Below are positions 37,501-49,652 of a stretch of 64,000 bases of DNA, piece after piece. Position 1 is the first letter of the stretch. The number at the start of each line of letters is the position of its first letter. Source of the DNA: Psoroptes ovis (taxonomy: Eukaryota > Arthropoda > Arachnida > Sarcoptiformes > Psoroptidae); the NCBI GenBank assembly GCA_002943765.1, contig PQWQ01000017.1, positions 496,001-560,000 on the forward strand, in the 5' to 3' direction. Made by a program: the position numbers and the translations under genes. The notes under the pieces were generated by a model that saw nothing but the letters and a program-made list of their open reading frames with translations, was not told the DNA's origin and searched no databases.

Positions 37501-40334
37501 ATAATAAAAATGTCATACAACAATGATTTGACATTAATTTAGTCATGATTTATCTTGTCGTCGTCGTAGTCGTCGGTGTTGTTGTTGTTGTTGTCGCTCG
37601 TAATCTGACAATGTCTGACAGTTTGACACTTTGGCAAAAAATAAAAATGTAAACAACGCGAAAAAATGGCCGAGAATCGGACTGAATTCTAAATGAATTT
37701 ATCGAAAAACTTTTTATTCGGACGAATAAATCTTTAAATGTACAAACAACACATCAAAAAAAATGTCAAATTCAATAATCGACATAATTCATTCATTCAT
37801 TCAGAGCTAATTTATATCGTTTTTCAAACGATGATGATGATGAAGAAATGATAATTTGATGACTTGATTAATTCATTATTATTGATTTGGTTGTCCGTAA
37901 AGTCGGCTTCGGTTAAATCGTTGCGGATTTCTATTTGAAAATCAGCCAGAACTTTTCGGACAACCCCAAATATTTGATACCATTCGTTTTGAATTGATAA
38001 TTTTTGAAATTTAAATTAATTTTCATAGAAATCAGCGGGTTATCAATCATGTATACGCATGATGATGGTTCATTTGAATTTCGATCCGATTTTCATTGAG
38101 TGATTGTGCGAAAACATGCTGGCACAATCATATTATGATTATGAGCAATAATTATTTGACTGATTAAGATTCATTAATTATGATTGATTAATTAAGTTTA
38201 ATCATTGATTAATTCCGATTCTTTTTTTTTCTATCCAAAATCAGGTGATTTGAAACTAGTACAATGTCAAATGAGACAAATAACCAAACAAATTGATTTG
38301 GACAGAAATTTTCATCAAAAACAACAGCAGCCACCGGCGGCAATAATGATCAATCATAGTGATAATGCTCAACATCAACAACATCAACACCAGCAGCAGC
38401 AACATCAGCAAAGACAACAACAAATAATATTAAATGAATTAAATGATAATTTATTATTAGAAATTGATTATTTAAAAAATAAATTAAAATTATTTCAATT
38501 ACAAATTGATAAATTATCGAAAGAAAAAAATGATTTAATTGCAATGAAACAAAATTTACAATTAAAAAATGAACATTTAAATAATCAATTAATGATATCA
38601 TCAACGAAGTATCAACATCCATTATCTTCACGAGCATCATCATCTCCATCATTACCAAAGCGATCATCATCATCATCACCATCAGCCAATGAAAGGTAAT
38701 TTGATACATTTTTTCGAATGTGGTTAAATCGAATTTTAATTGTTTTGATCATCCCCCAAAGATGTCTACGAGATCAGATGTCAGAATATCAGAATCTTAT
38801 AAATCAACAGCAGCAGCAACATTGTGATAATACGACGATATCAACGATATCGATGACATTGACGACCACAACATCATCATCAGCTGCAGCAGCAGCATCG
38901 ACATCTTCCATATCGACACCTACAACAATAGTGCCTTTGTTGTCTTCTTCTTCTTCGGCTTTGGCCAATCGAAAATCTCCAATGAATTACATTGATAATG
39001 ATAATCATAGACATTTGTTGGATCGTAATATTGGTGATAATATTATTGATAATAAACAATTAAATGATGAACAAACATTAAAAATAATGAATGATATTGA
39101 ACAAATGATCAAATACAATATGATTAATGAAATGGATGTAAATAAAAATAATCAAATTTATTTATGGCAGCTATTAATAAGATTATTTCAAGGTATTTAT
39201 TAGATTATTTATGATCCTATGATGATATTGAATGGATATTTAGGATCATTTTTAATTTTGTTTAATTACTTTTTCATTTATTTGTTTATTTATTCATTTA
39301 ATTGCATCGAATCATGGCCACCGGAACCGAATTCGTTTCTGACCATCGTTAAAATACAAAATTACGAAATTACCGAAGGATTACGAGTGAAAAACCTTAA
39401 TTTACAGCAACAACAACAACAAAACAAGGAATTATATTATAAAATTGATCGATTAGAGCGGAAATTGTTATTGCTACAGCAACAGCAGCAACAACACCAA
39501 GGACCGAATAATTTAAAATCAATAAAATCATTAAATCAAAGGATAATGAAGAAAAATTTATTAAATGGTAATCCACCATTAATATCATCGCCATCACCAT
39601 CATCGTTGTCATCATCACCATTATCAACGACAATGTTCAATAATATTCGAAAAAGCCACCATCATTCAGCGAATTCGAACGCTTTGAACACTGATAATAA
39701 TATTGATTTTACCATTATCAATGATAATGTAGGTATCGATGATGTAAATGTTGTTGATGTTGTCGATGTTGATGATATTTATCTATGTCCATCACCATCA
39801 CCATCACGATCATCATCATCGATGACATCGACATCAATATCGACAACAATTATTCGACAACATAAACAACAACATTCATCATCACCAACGAATAGTATTG
39901 AAAAACAATTATTAGAATTACAAAATGATGCATTACGTGATAGTAATGATAGTAATAATGATGATAATAATACAATGATGGCATCAATATATTCACCATC
40001 ACCATCACCATTATCATCATCATTACCATCAACATTACGTTCACAATCACCATCATCACAATTATTATTAACATCTATCTATCATTTAGCAATAACACCA
40101 TCACCACGACCACCAACAACAACAACAACAACATCATTATCATTATCATCATCATTATCGACAACATCAGATTTGCTTACAAATATTCAATTAAATAATA
40201 ATAATAATAATAATTCAAATGATATATCATCAATAAATCATCATCATAATCATCATCATCATACATTATCATCATCATCATATGATGATAATTTATCGAT
40301 TGCAATTGCATTATTGCAATCGAATCAAAATTGA
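34578..40334 (+). CDS. Low-complexity coiled-coil protein, four-exon model
   Basis: Exons are 34578-35664, 38245-38695, 38762-39192 and 39379-40334, in frame throughout, giving 974 residues. Exon 1 is Ser/Thr/Asn/Gln-rich and ends in a heptad-like segment, NENLINEIDDLRLKLEDAEG, which continues across the 2.6-kb intron as DLKLVQCQMRQITKQIDLDR. More coiled coil lies in exon 2 (LLLEIDYLKNKLKLFQLQID) and at the start of exon 4 (NKELYYKIDRLERKLLLLQ). The rest is Gln, Ser and Asn runs. The last junction is the least certain: an alternative acceptor at 39243 keeps the same frame and adds 45 residues including a hydrophobic stretch. The first exon could begin at 34557, spliced to upstream sequence. 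I do not recognise the family; an intracellular scaffold role would be a guess from the coiled coils. Intron 1 contains an opposite-strand gene and a MITE. Confidence 0.7.
36542..37546 (-). CDS. Predicted secreted protein nested in an intron
   Basis: A single-exon gene of 334 residues, read opposite to its host and lying wholly inside the first intron (35665-38244) of the coiled-coil gene. It starts MTKLMSNHCCMTFLLLSLLF and SAICSA, a clear signal peptide with a cleavage site near residue 26. Residues about 45-150 are predicted helical with leucine periodicity (LEWLLNQLINLLTEMVDNIE), a single late Cys pair (IECIRI and DRKCYRL), then a His/Gly-rich linker (GGGHHGGQHGGQ), Ser/Thr-rich stretches with N-glycosylation-type NxS/T sites, and repeated W-containing segments (EIDWDNLF, TANWSELI, TTNWEDMM). 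No known family is recognised. The frame is long, A/T-ending in codon choice and free of stops, so it is likely a real gene. Extracellular or gut/salivary location is inferred from the signal peptide alone. Confidence 0.75.
   Translation of the reverse strand: MTKLMSNHCCMTFLLLSLLFSAICSAPIDHQQQEINSNNDQPNNPAQFLSSSLHELEWLLNQLINLLTEMVDNIELDSSLLHNRNFKNILIQIIKRIDIILQHFETLDQSMMTSNIQYELDRIECIRIRLANYLSHSRRFDDRKCYRLSSMATSTTHKPDHHPHPSMTNDEMMPIMKQIVAVLTQISSQLYHIEHKLGGGHHGGQHGGQDPPSTTTAPSSTIANQRPILSEIDWDNLFNQAAQSSSSSSSSTAMPVTIFDFNQIFNDSQSTANWSELISQAMVGMSSTTMSPMITTQSPPTTNWEDMMNTLIREFTRQQMAILQQPSNTQSRTR
37888..37966. mobile_element. Mariner-like MITE, copy 11
   Basis: Ends TGGTTGTCCGTAAAGTCGGC and CAGAACTTTTCGGACAACCC are imperfect inverted repeats. 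It lies in the first intron of the coiled-coil gene, upstream of the nested secreted-protein gene's start. Confidence 0.85.
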
Positions 40335-40537
40335 TTGAAAATTTTTACAATTCGATTCGATGATCCAATGAATCTTATTCAAACGGAACGAATTCAAATC
40401 AAATTCAAATGTTTTTCAAAAAATTTCACAAATTTGTGTGTATACGTGTGTCATTGTCAATTTAAATATGTCAATTTTTAAATTATCTTCTGATTGAATA
40501 ATTTAAATCAAATTCTATGAATCAATTTGTGTGTCTG

Positions 40538-40540
<3 letters not shown>

Positions 40541-40574
<34 letters not shown>

Positions 40575-40575
40575 T
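40541..40575. repeat. ATT trinucleotide microsatellite
   Basis: About 35 bp of uninterrupted TAT/ATT repeat, about 200 bp beyond the stop codon of the coiled-coil gene, so it may lie in the 3' UTR. Confidence 0.95.
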
Positions 40576-41069
40576 TTCAAATTCACTTCAATGAATCACA
40601 TTTATTTTCTTTGGTCAATTGTCAATTTCTTTTGTTTTGTTTCATTGTATTTTGAATATTTTGTATTTTTTTTCTTTTCTTTTTTTTGAAATGTATACAA
40701 ATATGTTTGTTTTAAATATGTTTTCATATGTTGAAATAATGTTGAATTAAAGCCATTTTCATCATATTCATATACTTGTTATCAATGCTTTTGTGTCTGT
40801 ACGTTAATGTCTGTGTCTTTGTGTCAGATTGATCACAGACGGTCCTTGGATCGTTTTGAATTCAATTGAAATGAATACAATTGAATTGAGTTGATTTTCA
40901 ATGAGTCGCAGATTCGCTTAATTTCCATATTTCCAAGAATAACTACGTATCTTTGTGTCTTCTGTATCTGAATTTATGTTTCGAAGAATTTTTCTGTGTC
41001 TTTTGAATATTCTTAATGTTAAATTTTTTGGAATTAAGAGAGAAACGATCAATTTTAAAAATAATATCC

Positions 41070-41147
41070 CGAGCTGTCCCGAAAGTTTTGGCCGAATGAA
41101 TTGTTAAATTCTGATTGAAAATCAGCCAAAATTTTTCGGACAATCCG
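41070..41147. mobile_element. Mariner-like MITE, copy 12 (diverged)
   Basis: Ends GAGCTGTCCCGAAAGTTTTG and AAAATTTTTCGGACAATCCG are imperfect inverted repeats, with GGCCGAAT near the left and AATCAGCC near the right arm. TA borders are lost. Confidence 0.8.
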
Positions 41148-43905
41148 TTTCGTCGTTTTTTTTTGAATATCGACCGTGGTTTTGTTTTGGTTTTTTTTTT
41201 GGGTCGATTAATTGTTGAATATCATCTCCATGGTAAATAAGTGATCATCATACATGCCAGTAGCATTTGTAGCCGCGACATTTTTTGAAATTGATGAAAA
41301 ATTTTGCCACAAAAATACCGTGATTACCGTGTCAAATACGTTTAAACATGTTTTCCAAAAAACTTGAAAATTTCTGCTGCTGACGTACTATTACGTTTTG
41401 TTAACTCATTGTTATTACATGGTCGTAAGCATAAATGTACCGGCGCTTGAAAGCAGTGAATCATTTTTTTTGAAAACGACAGCTTTCATGTCGGTAAAAA
41501 ATTCCAATTTTTTTCCAATTCCAATTCAAAATAAGATCTTTTCACACAAATTTCAACATTAATCAATTATTGATAAACAGATCAGATGATAATAATAATA
41601 ATAATGGTAATGGTAATGGTAATCATAATCGTTATGAATTTACATTTGTGTTTGAACGTGTTTTATTCATGCATCAATCTAATCACATTTATTCATATCC
41701 TAAATTCATCATGATTGAATTGAAATGAATGTCTTTATGTTTTGAATTGAAGTTGGTCGAGTTTTACTTCGCGTAATATACCAAAATTCCCATAATTCAC
41801 CATAAGAAATCCATAATTCACGTCGAAATACACCAAAAATTCGCTTGGAATGCTGGAATCAAATATTTTGACACGAATTTTCGTTTCACGAATTGGTGAA
41901 TTATTCATCATCATCATCATTATTATTATTATGACTGTTATTATTATTATTGTCCATTTGTCAAATCCCGAGAGCCCTGTGGCCATCAATTTTTTGTATT
42001 TTTATTTCAATTTTCTTAAATTGGAATTATTCTTGAAATAAAATTCGAAGAAAGAAATTCCAAGAACCAAGAATCGAAATAATTCATATTTATTTATTCA
42101 CATTTTTGGCCCAAACAACAACATTCAAAATTGTTCTGTCATGTAGACCTTCAACCGTTAGTTGAAATCATTCATTGACACATTCATTCATCATTTTTGA
42201 TGAATTTTCTTGTATTATTTTAAATGGTCGTAAGAAGAATATACGAATTCATTTTTAAATTCATTCATAGACATTGAATACTATGAGATATTAACATTAC
42301 TTCATTTTTTTCCATTATTTTTGGTCATTTCTTTCGATGAATTCATTTATTTTTGGCCGTAAGTCTCAGCCGAAACGAATCGATCAGTCAACGACGGCCG
42401 CACAGAGAATTTTCAGGCCAAATTCGGACCATTTTTCTGTTCGAACAGCAGCAGCAGCAAACGGCCAGCACATTGATTGCCTTAAATCTGTGAATTGGGC
42501 TATGGAATAACATACTGGAACATTTACAAATGTAAATTTAGTTTTACTTTTTCTTATGTAAACATTTATTTGAAACTTTCACGCTGAATTTGAATGAATG
42601 AATTTAAATGAATACAATTTGAAAATTCAAAATCGAAATTCAATGAATAATCAACGCCAGATAAGAACCGATAAGAATGACAATCTTTGTGGTACAAAAA
42701 AAATAAGATAAAACAACAAACAAACAAACAAAGTTGAAACAGTTTCGAGTAAATGAATAAAAACAGATCAGGTCATATTGATACATTTTTAATTAAAAAA
42801 AATTTATCTTTGAATAGATTCGAAATTATCATCAAAGCATCTGCAAGTCTAATACACAAGTTTATTAAAATGCACACCGAATTCTAATCGAAAAGTATGC
42901 GAGGTCGAGGCGATTGTCCGTCATAAACATTTGTTTGTGGATCGTATATCGTGGATCGGAGGAATACGTTCAATTTCAAAGAAGATAAGAAAATAATACA
43001 AAGGCATCCATATTTGACAATGGTAAATGGTATTTTCGAATCAAATCAAATGAATAAATACATCAAATTTCAATTCAATTCAACTGTCAATATTCATCAT
43101 CAATGATTTGATTTTTGTTCAATTATTCTCTGGATGAATTTGCGTATTGTTTATTTGTCAATTACCGTCATCATTGTTATTAGTTATCAGTGCCATTATC
43201 ATTGACAATGTTGTCATTCATTGTAATTTATGGCAAGCAAACAAATAAATCGAAGAAATGTTTGACTAAATTTGATTTAAACGGGTTGTTGTTGTTCGAG
43301 TTTGGATCTCATATCGATTGGAATCATTGGCACCATAAATGACAATTCCTTAAATCGAAATAAATCGAGCAAAATTCAAAGATTTTGCTCGATTTATTTG
43401 ATTTCGAAAAGGGTAAAAATATCCTTAAATATACACGAGTCTATTGTTTATCATTTGAATTTGAAATTGTCAATCAAATTTGTTTTTCAAATTTGATTTT
43501 CGATATTTGAAATGTTATTTAAATTTTTCCAAATGTCAAACAAAAATCTTTGAACTAAGCATACAACACCGGATAATGGATTCCATTTTTTTCAAATGTG
43601 AAACGATGAATGAATCAATGAATGATGATCAATCGATGAATCAATAAATGAATTTGTTCATTGAATTTGTACTTTAAATATAAATGTATATGAATATTCA
43701 TACAAAACTCTAAATAACCGTCATCATCATCACACAATAAAGCATTGAAATGAGAGAGAAATGAATGAAAATGATGAGCAATAAACATTTAAATCGTAAA
43801 ATTGAAATGAAACAAATAATCGAATCGATTTTTGTTTTTTTTTTCAATTTGAAATTCCAATTCAAAGTTTGTTTTCGTGATTATTGTCAATGGAACAAAT
43901 TCGAC

Positions 43906-43961
43906 AAACTTCGAAAGCTCCGAAGCGTTCCGTGCCATTCGAAACGGAGCTTTCGAAGTTT
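43906..43961. repeat. 17-bp-arm inverted repeat
   Basis: AAACTTCGAAAGCTCCG and CGGAGCTTTCGAAGTTT are perfect reverse complements separated by 22 bp (AAGCGTTCCGTGCCATTCGAAA). It is unrelated in sequence to the MITE family and is GC-richer than its surroundings. Confidence 0.85.
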
Positions 43962-45825
43962 TTAGAAGTTTTCGGCAGCCAAAAACATTCCGAACGTCTT
44001 CGAACTTTGTTTATTTTTGTATTTTATTTTCTGTTTCATTTGTTTCGCATTATTTCTTCAAATAATAATAATAAATTGAACTCGTGAATTTGAAACGTGG
44101 GCGAAAAAAATGGTAGAAATAAAGGAATTAGAAATGAATAAATATTGAATATCATTGTTGGAATCTATCAAAATTGGAAATTTAAAATTTTAAAAATTGG
44201 AAAATTAAAATTTCAAAAATTTAAAATCATGAAATCAAGCGACCGAAAATTGGCGGCAAAATTTTTCGAATTTTAATTTCAAAAAATTCATGATTTCTAT
44301 GTCGCCATCTGTCGATTTGAAATGGAAAAAAATCGGCAAACATTGTTTACGAACAGAGCTTTTGATTGAAATTTCTAGAATTTTTTTTTTTGTTTTGTTT
44401 TGTTTGCTTCTGCAAACAACAAACAATTGAAATCAAACACAACAATTACGCATGCTGTGTTTCCTACAACTGCAAGCAAACACAACACCATTGCAAAAAA
44501 AGCTAACAAAAAAGCCGGGCAGCCCATTTTCTTTATTAGGCTTTTTTATTATTATCGCTTTTTTATTAATATTTTTCTGTTTTTCTTTGTGTTTATTAAT
44601 AAAAATTTTGTTGCCATACACACACACACACGTACATTGATCATCATCATCATCATCATCATTGCAATGATGAGATATGACGGCGACATTGTAATCATTA
44701 TTTGAATTCAGCAACGAAAATACACACGTACAAAACACATTGTAAATTGAAGAAGAAGAAGAAGACGAATAAATTAGAAAAAACAGCGACGACAACTCAT
44801 GATTAAAATAAAAATTTTATCATCATTCAACAAAAAGAAATTCATTAAGAAAATTGAATTTGAAATTGAACAGACAAAATTGAAAACGAAAAGAGAGCAG
44901 CAGCAAGTAAATAGCTGCAGCAAAAAACATCATCATTGAAAATCATTGAGAATTAGTCGGTGCTTTTTTTTTGGCTGAAAAGAATTGGTTTTATTTTAAT
45001 TCATTTCAGTCTGAAGAAATTTCATGTTGAAGAAATACACATATATTTTTCAATATTTTTCTGCTCTTTTCTGGTGTAATAATCATAAATAATTGTTGAA
45101 ATTAGTTGGAAAAAAAACGTTGCCTGCAAACAATTATCGCCAATATTTTCTTTTAGGTTTCTGTTGATTAAAGAAATTGTTTGTATATTTTTGATTATTA
45201 CAATCATTTTTTACTCAACATTTGATAATTGAAGAATTTTCATACGAATTACATCATTTGAAAAGGTAAGATCATTGTTGATCGAGATAATAGTGAAATG
45301 ACCTTAATTTTATAGCCAAATCCATTGTTAATATGAAATTAGATCATCTTTAATTGTAATCATCTCTAATCTTGTAATTGTAATATCATTTAATTAATTT
45401 TATTTTATTTTTCCTTTTCTTTTATATCATTTTTAAAACCTAAAAATACTGACATATGGCTGGCATTAAATAAACATTGGAAAATTATTGTCACATCAAA
45501 TCTTGTGAATAAATATTGAAATATAATGAATTACATACACTTGTTACTGAACAACACCCATAATTCACGTGTTTTTGATTGAATAATAATAATAAATAAT
45601 GAACAGTCTAATATTGTGCATTTGCGGATAATTTTTAGGCAACGATAATCGACGGATATTATACGGTTGAAATTTGTTGAAAACATTTTCAAAGAAAGAT
45701 AAAGATTTGAAGAATAGAATTTTGAATTGAATTCGATTTAATTTAATTGAATCAAGATTAATTGAATTTAATCATATTTCTCAAAATTTTTCTCATATTC
45801 AATTATTATTATTGTTCAAATTATT

Positions 45826-48800
45826 ATGTCGAGTTTGATGAGTGGTGAGAACCACAAATTATCAAAAACAGCCACGAACACAACCCAATCGCAACAATCT
45901 TCAAATAATAATAACAATTCTTCTTCAACGAGTGCTACAAGTCAATCATTGAATAATAAAGCAATCAATAATAGTAATCAATCACCAAATAATAATAAAA
46001 CACCGACGAAAAGTTTAAAACGTGAAGCTGTTGATAATAATAGTAATTGTGAAAAACAAAAATTAATAAAATTAGATTCGAATAATACGGATAATCAACA
46101 GCAGCAGCAGCAAAATAATTTGAAAAAACAAGCTATCAACAGTAGCGAAACAAGTGATTCATCAGCGCATAAAAGTAACGGTTCAATTGCTGAAAACGGA
46201 TCAGCTATGGATACCTCTACACAAATGAATAATCATCAATCATCTGGTGATGATCAACAAATTGATGAAAGTCTTTATTCAAGACAACTATATGTTCTTG
46301 GACATGATGCAATGAAACGAATGGCCAAATCATCGGTATTGATTGCCGGTCTCGGTGGTTTAGGTGTTGAAATTGCTAAAAATATTATTCTGGGTGGTGT
46401 GAAAGAGGTAACATTACATGATAATAAATTGGCCGATTATTATGATTTGTCATCACAAGTAAGTGTTTTGTCTGATGTTGGTTTCACGATTTAGTAATTG
46501 ATTCAATCTATTGACAGTATTACCTCCAAGAATCTAGTATCGGTAAAAATCGTGCTGAAGAATCATTGAAAAACCTATCTGAATTGAATCCACATGTCAA
46601 AGTAAATGTACATCAAGGACCATTAATTGATCCGACATTTCTACAAAATTTTGCTGTCATTGTATTGACTGATTCATCGCTTGAAGAACAGCTATCTGTT
46701 GGTGAAATAACCCGTGAAAAGGGTATTGCATTAATAGTTGCCCAAACACGTGGTTTATTTGGACAAATATTTTGTGATTTTGGTAATAATTTCACTGTTT
46801 ATGATACGAATGGTGAAAATCCAATATCAGTATTGATATCTGGTATTACCAAGGAGAAATCTGGTGTTGTTGCTTGTATTGAAGATACTAGACATGGTTT
46901 TGAAGATGGTGATGTTGTACGATTCAGTGAAGTGAAAGGAATGACCGAAATTAATGGTAAAGAATATAAAATAAAGGTGACTGGTCCATGTCAATTTTCA
47001 ATTGGTGATACTACTGGTTTTTCTGATTATATTAATGGTGGTATTGCTACGCAAGTTAAACAGCCCAAAGTTATGAATTTCGTATGTATTTTGATCATTT
47101 ATTGATGATTGTATTGATAATTATTCTATCTTTTCCATAGAAACCGCTAAAAGAATCAATCCTGGCACCAGATTATCTCGATTCATTTTCTGATCGTCCA
47201 CAACAAGAACATCTATTCTTTCAAGCATTAGATCGTTTCCAAAATCAAAATAATGGCCAATTACCACGTTCATGGAATGATGATGATGCTAAACAATTTT
47301 ATGAATTATTAATCGGTTTAGTCAATGAACGACAAGTTGAACCGAATTCAATCAATGAAAATTTAGCCAAAATATTTGCAAAACAATCACGTGGTAATCT
47401 GGCACCGGTTAATTCATTTATTGGTGGTAGTGCTGCACAAGAAGTAATGAAAGCATGTACGGGAAAATTTACACCCATCTATCAATGGTTTTATTATGAT
47501 GCATTTGAATGTTTACCGAGTGACGCTGAGCGATTACCGTCAGAAAATGATGCTCAGCCAATTCAATGTCGTTATGATGGACAAAATGCTGTTTTCGGTA
47601 AAGAATTTCAAAAGAAAATATGTGATTTAAAATATTTTCTTGTTGGTGCTGGTGCTATCGGTTGTGAACATTTGAAACATTTTGCTATGATTGGTGCTGG
47701 CACTAGTGATGTTGGAAAAATTATCGTTACCGATATGGATGTGATTGAAAAATCGAATCTAAATCGACAATTTTTATTTAGACCTAAAGATGTTGGCGGT
47801 TTCAAATCGAAAATTGCCGCCATAGTAACTAAAACCATGAATCCAAACATTAATGTTGTGGCACATGAAAATCGTGTCGGTATTGAAACGGAAAAATATT
47901 ATGATGATGACTTCTTTGAATCATTGGATGGTGTAGCGAATGCATTGGATAATCTTGAAGCTCGAACATATATGGATCGTAAATGTGTATATTATCGTAA
48001 ACCATTGTTAGAATCAGGTACATTAGGTACCAAAGGAAATGTACAAGTAGTGATACCATTCATTACTGAATCATATTCATCATCACAAGATCCACCGGAA
48101 AAATCGATACCAATTTGTACGTTGAAAAATTTTCCAAATGCTATCGAACATACATTACAATGGGCACGTGATGAATTTGAAGGCCTGTTCAAACAATCAC
48201 CTGAACAAGCATATCTATATTTAACTGATCCAAAATTTATTGAACGTACCAGTAAAATGTGTGGTACACAACCGATTGAAATTGGTAAATCAGTGAAAAA
48301 AGTCCTATCTGAACGACCATCATCATTCAATGAATGTGTTAAATGGGCACGACAATATTTTGAACAACAATTTAATCATCAAATTAAGCAGCTGCTTTAT
48401 AATTTTCCACCTGATTACACAACGACAACTGGTGCACCATTTTGGTCTGGACCGAAAAAATGTCCACATCCAATCGAATTTGATGCAAACAATTCATTAC
48501 ATTTAGATTTTATTGTTGCAGCAGCAAATTTACGTGCTTATTTGTATAATATTCCACAATGTTCAAATCGTCAAGAAATTTTCAATATTGTTACATCATT
48601 GCCTGAAGATGAAATACCGAAATTTACTCCGAAACAAAATTTAAAAATTGCTGTAAATGATTCAGAGCTATCAATGATGGATTCAAATCAATATGATGGT
48701 GATCGTTTTGAATCAATATTATCCGAATTACCAACATTAGACGAGCTGAAATCGGTTAAAATTAATCCAATTGATTTTGAAAAAGATGATGATAGCAATT

Positions 48801-49426
48801 ATCATATGGATTTTATCGTGGCGGCATCAAATTTACGTGCTGAAAATTATGAAATTGCACCAGCTGATCGTCATCGTAGTAAATTGATTGCTGGCCGTAT
48901 TATACCGGCAATTGCAACAACAACAGCACTGATATCTGGTCTTGTATTTATTGAATTATATAAGCTAGTACAAGGTTTCAAATGTATCGATTCATATATG
49001 AATTCATTCGTTAATTTAGCGTTACCATTTTTTGGTTTTTCAACACCGACCGCATGTCAAAAATTGAAATATTATAATAATGAATTTACAATATGGGATC
49101 GTTTTGAATTGAATCAAGATATGACATTGAAAGAATTTATTGATTATTTTTTGAATGAACATCGTTTAGATATAACAATGATCTCACAAGGTAATGTGCT
49201 ACTTTATTCATTTTTCTTGGGTGAAGAAAAACGTCAAGAACGGCTACCGCTGAAAATGACCGAAGTATTACGACGTGTATCGAAAAAACGTATCGAACCA
49301 CATGTTAAATCATTAGTATTTGAAATTTGTTGTAATGATGATGAAGGTGAAGATGTTGAAGTACCATATGTACGTTATTTGATTAATAATAGCGCTAATA
49401 ATGAACAACAACCAATGGATATGTGA
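45826..49426 (+). CDS. UBA1: Ubiquitin-activating enzyme E1
   Basis: UBA1 adenylates ubiquitin with ATP, takes it onto a cysteine as a thioester and passes it to E2 enzymes, in cytosol and nucleus. Exons 45826-46458, 46518-47081 and 47141-49426 join in frame (GTAAGT/ACAG and GTATGT/ATAG introns of 59 bp each) into 1160 residues. The first Rossmann half begins at residue 147 (DESLYSRQLYVLGHDAM) with GLGGLG at about 175. The catalytic domain carries the active cysteine in PICTLKNFPNAIEHTLQWAR at about residue 725. The second adenylation half has VGAGAIGCEHLKHF and DMDVIEKSNLNRQFLFR, and a ubiquitin-fold domain ends the protein near VPYVRYLI. Human UBA1 is about 1058 residues; the excess is a 146-residue Asn/Gln/Ser-rich N-terminal extension containing a Lys/Arg-rich patch (TPTKSLKREA) that could be a nuclear signal. 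An AATAAA lies about 220 bp past the stop. Confidence 0.97.
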
Positions 49427-49646
49427 AAATTTTTATTCAAAAATTTAATATTGATTCATCTTTATTCAATCCGATTATTGATTGAAGGATTGATTGACCT
49501 GATGAGCAAAACACACACACCATTACTAATTCAGAAAAATATTGGATTAAACAGAAACAAAAAAAAATGAAAATTTTCTAAATTTTGATGATTTAAAAAA
49601 TATTAAATTGATAATTGATTGATTAATTTTTAATTTTATTTTTTAA

Positions 49647-49652
49647 AATAAA
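49647..49652 (+). terminator. Candidate UBA1 polyadenylation signal
   Basis: A canonical AATAAA within an A-rich run, about 220 bp downstream of the UBA1 stop codon. Assigned on motif and position only. Confidence 0.5.

Larger units (their letters stand above)
40335..45825. other. Intergenic region upstream of UBA1
   Basis: No protein gene is supported. It contains the 3' side of the coiled-coil gene, an ATT microsatellite, one MITE, a long inverted repeat at 43906-43961 and ATC repeats near 44640-44665. Near UBA1, a donor-like AAAAG|GTAAGA at 45265 and an acceptor-like TTTTTAG at 45638 could bound an intron in the UBA1 5' UTR; this is a guess from consensus only. Confidence 0.55.
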
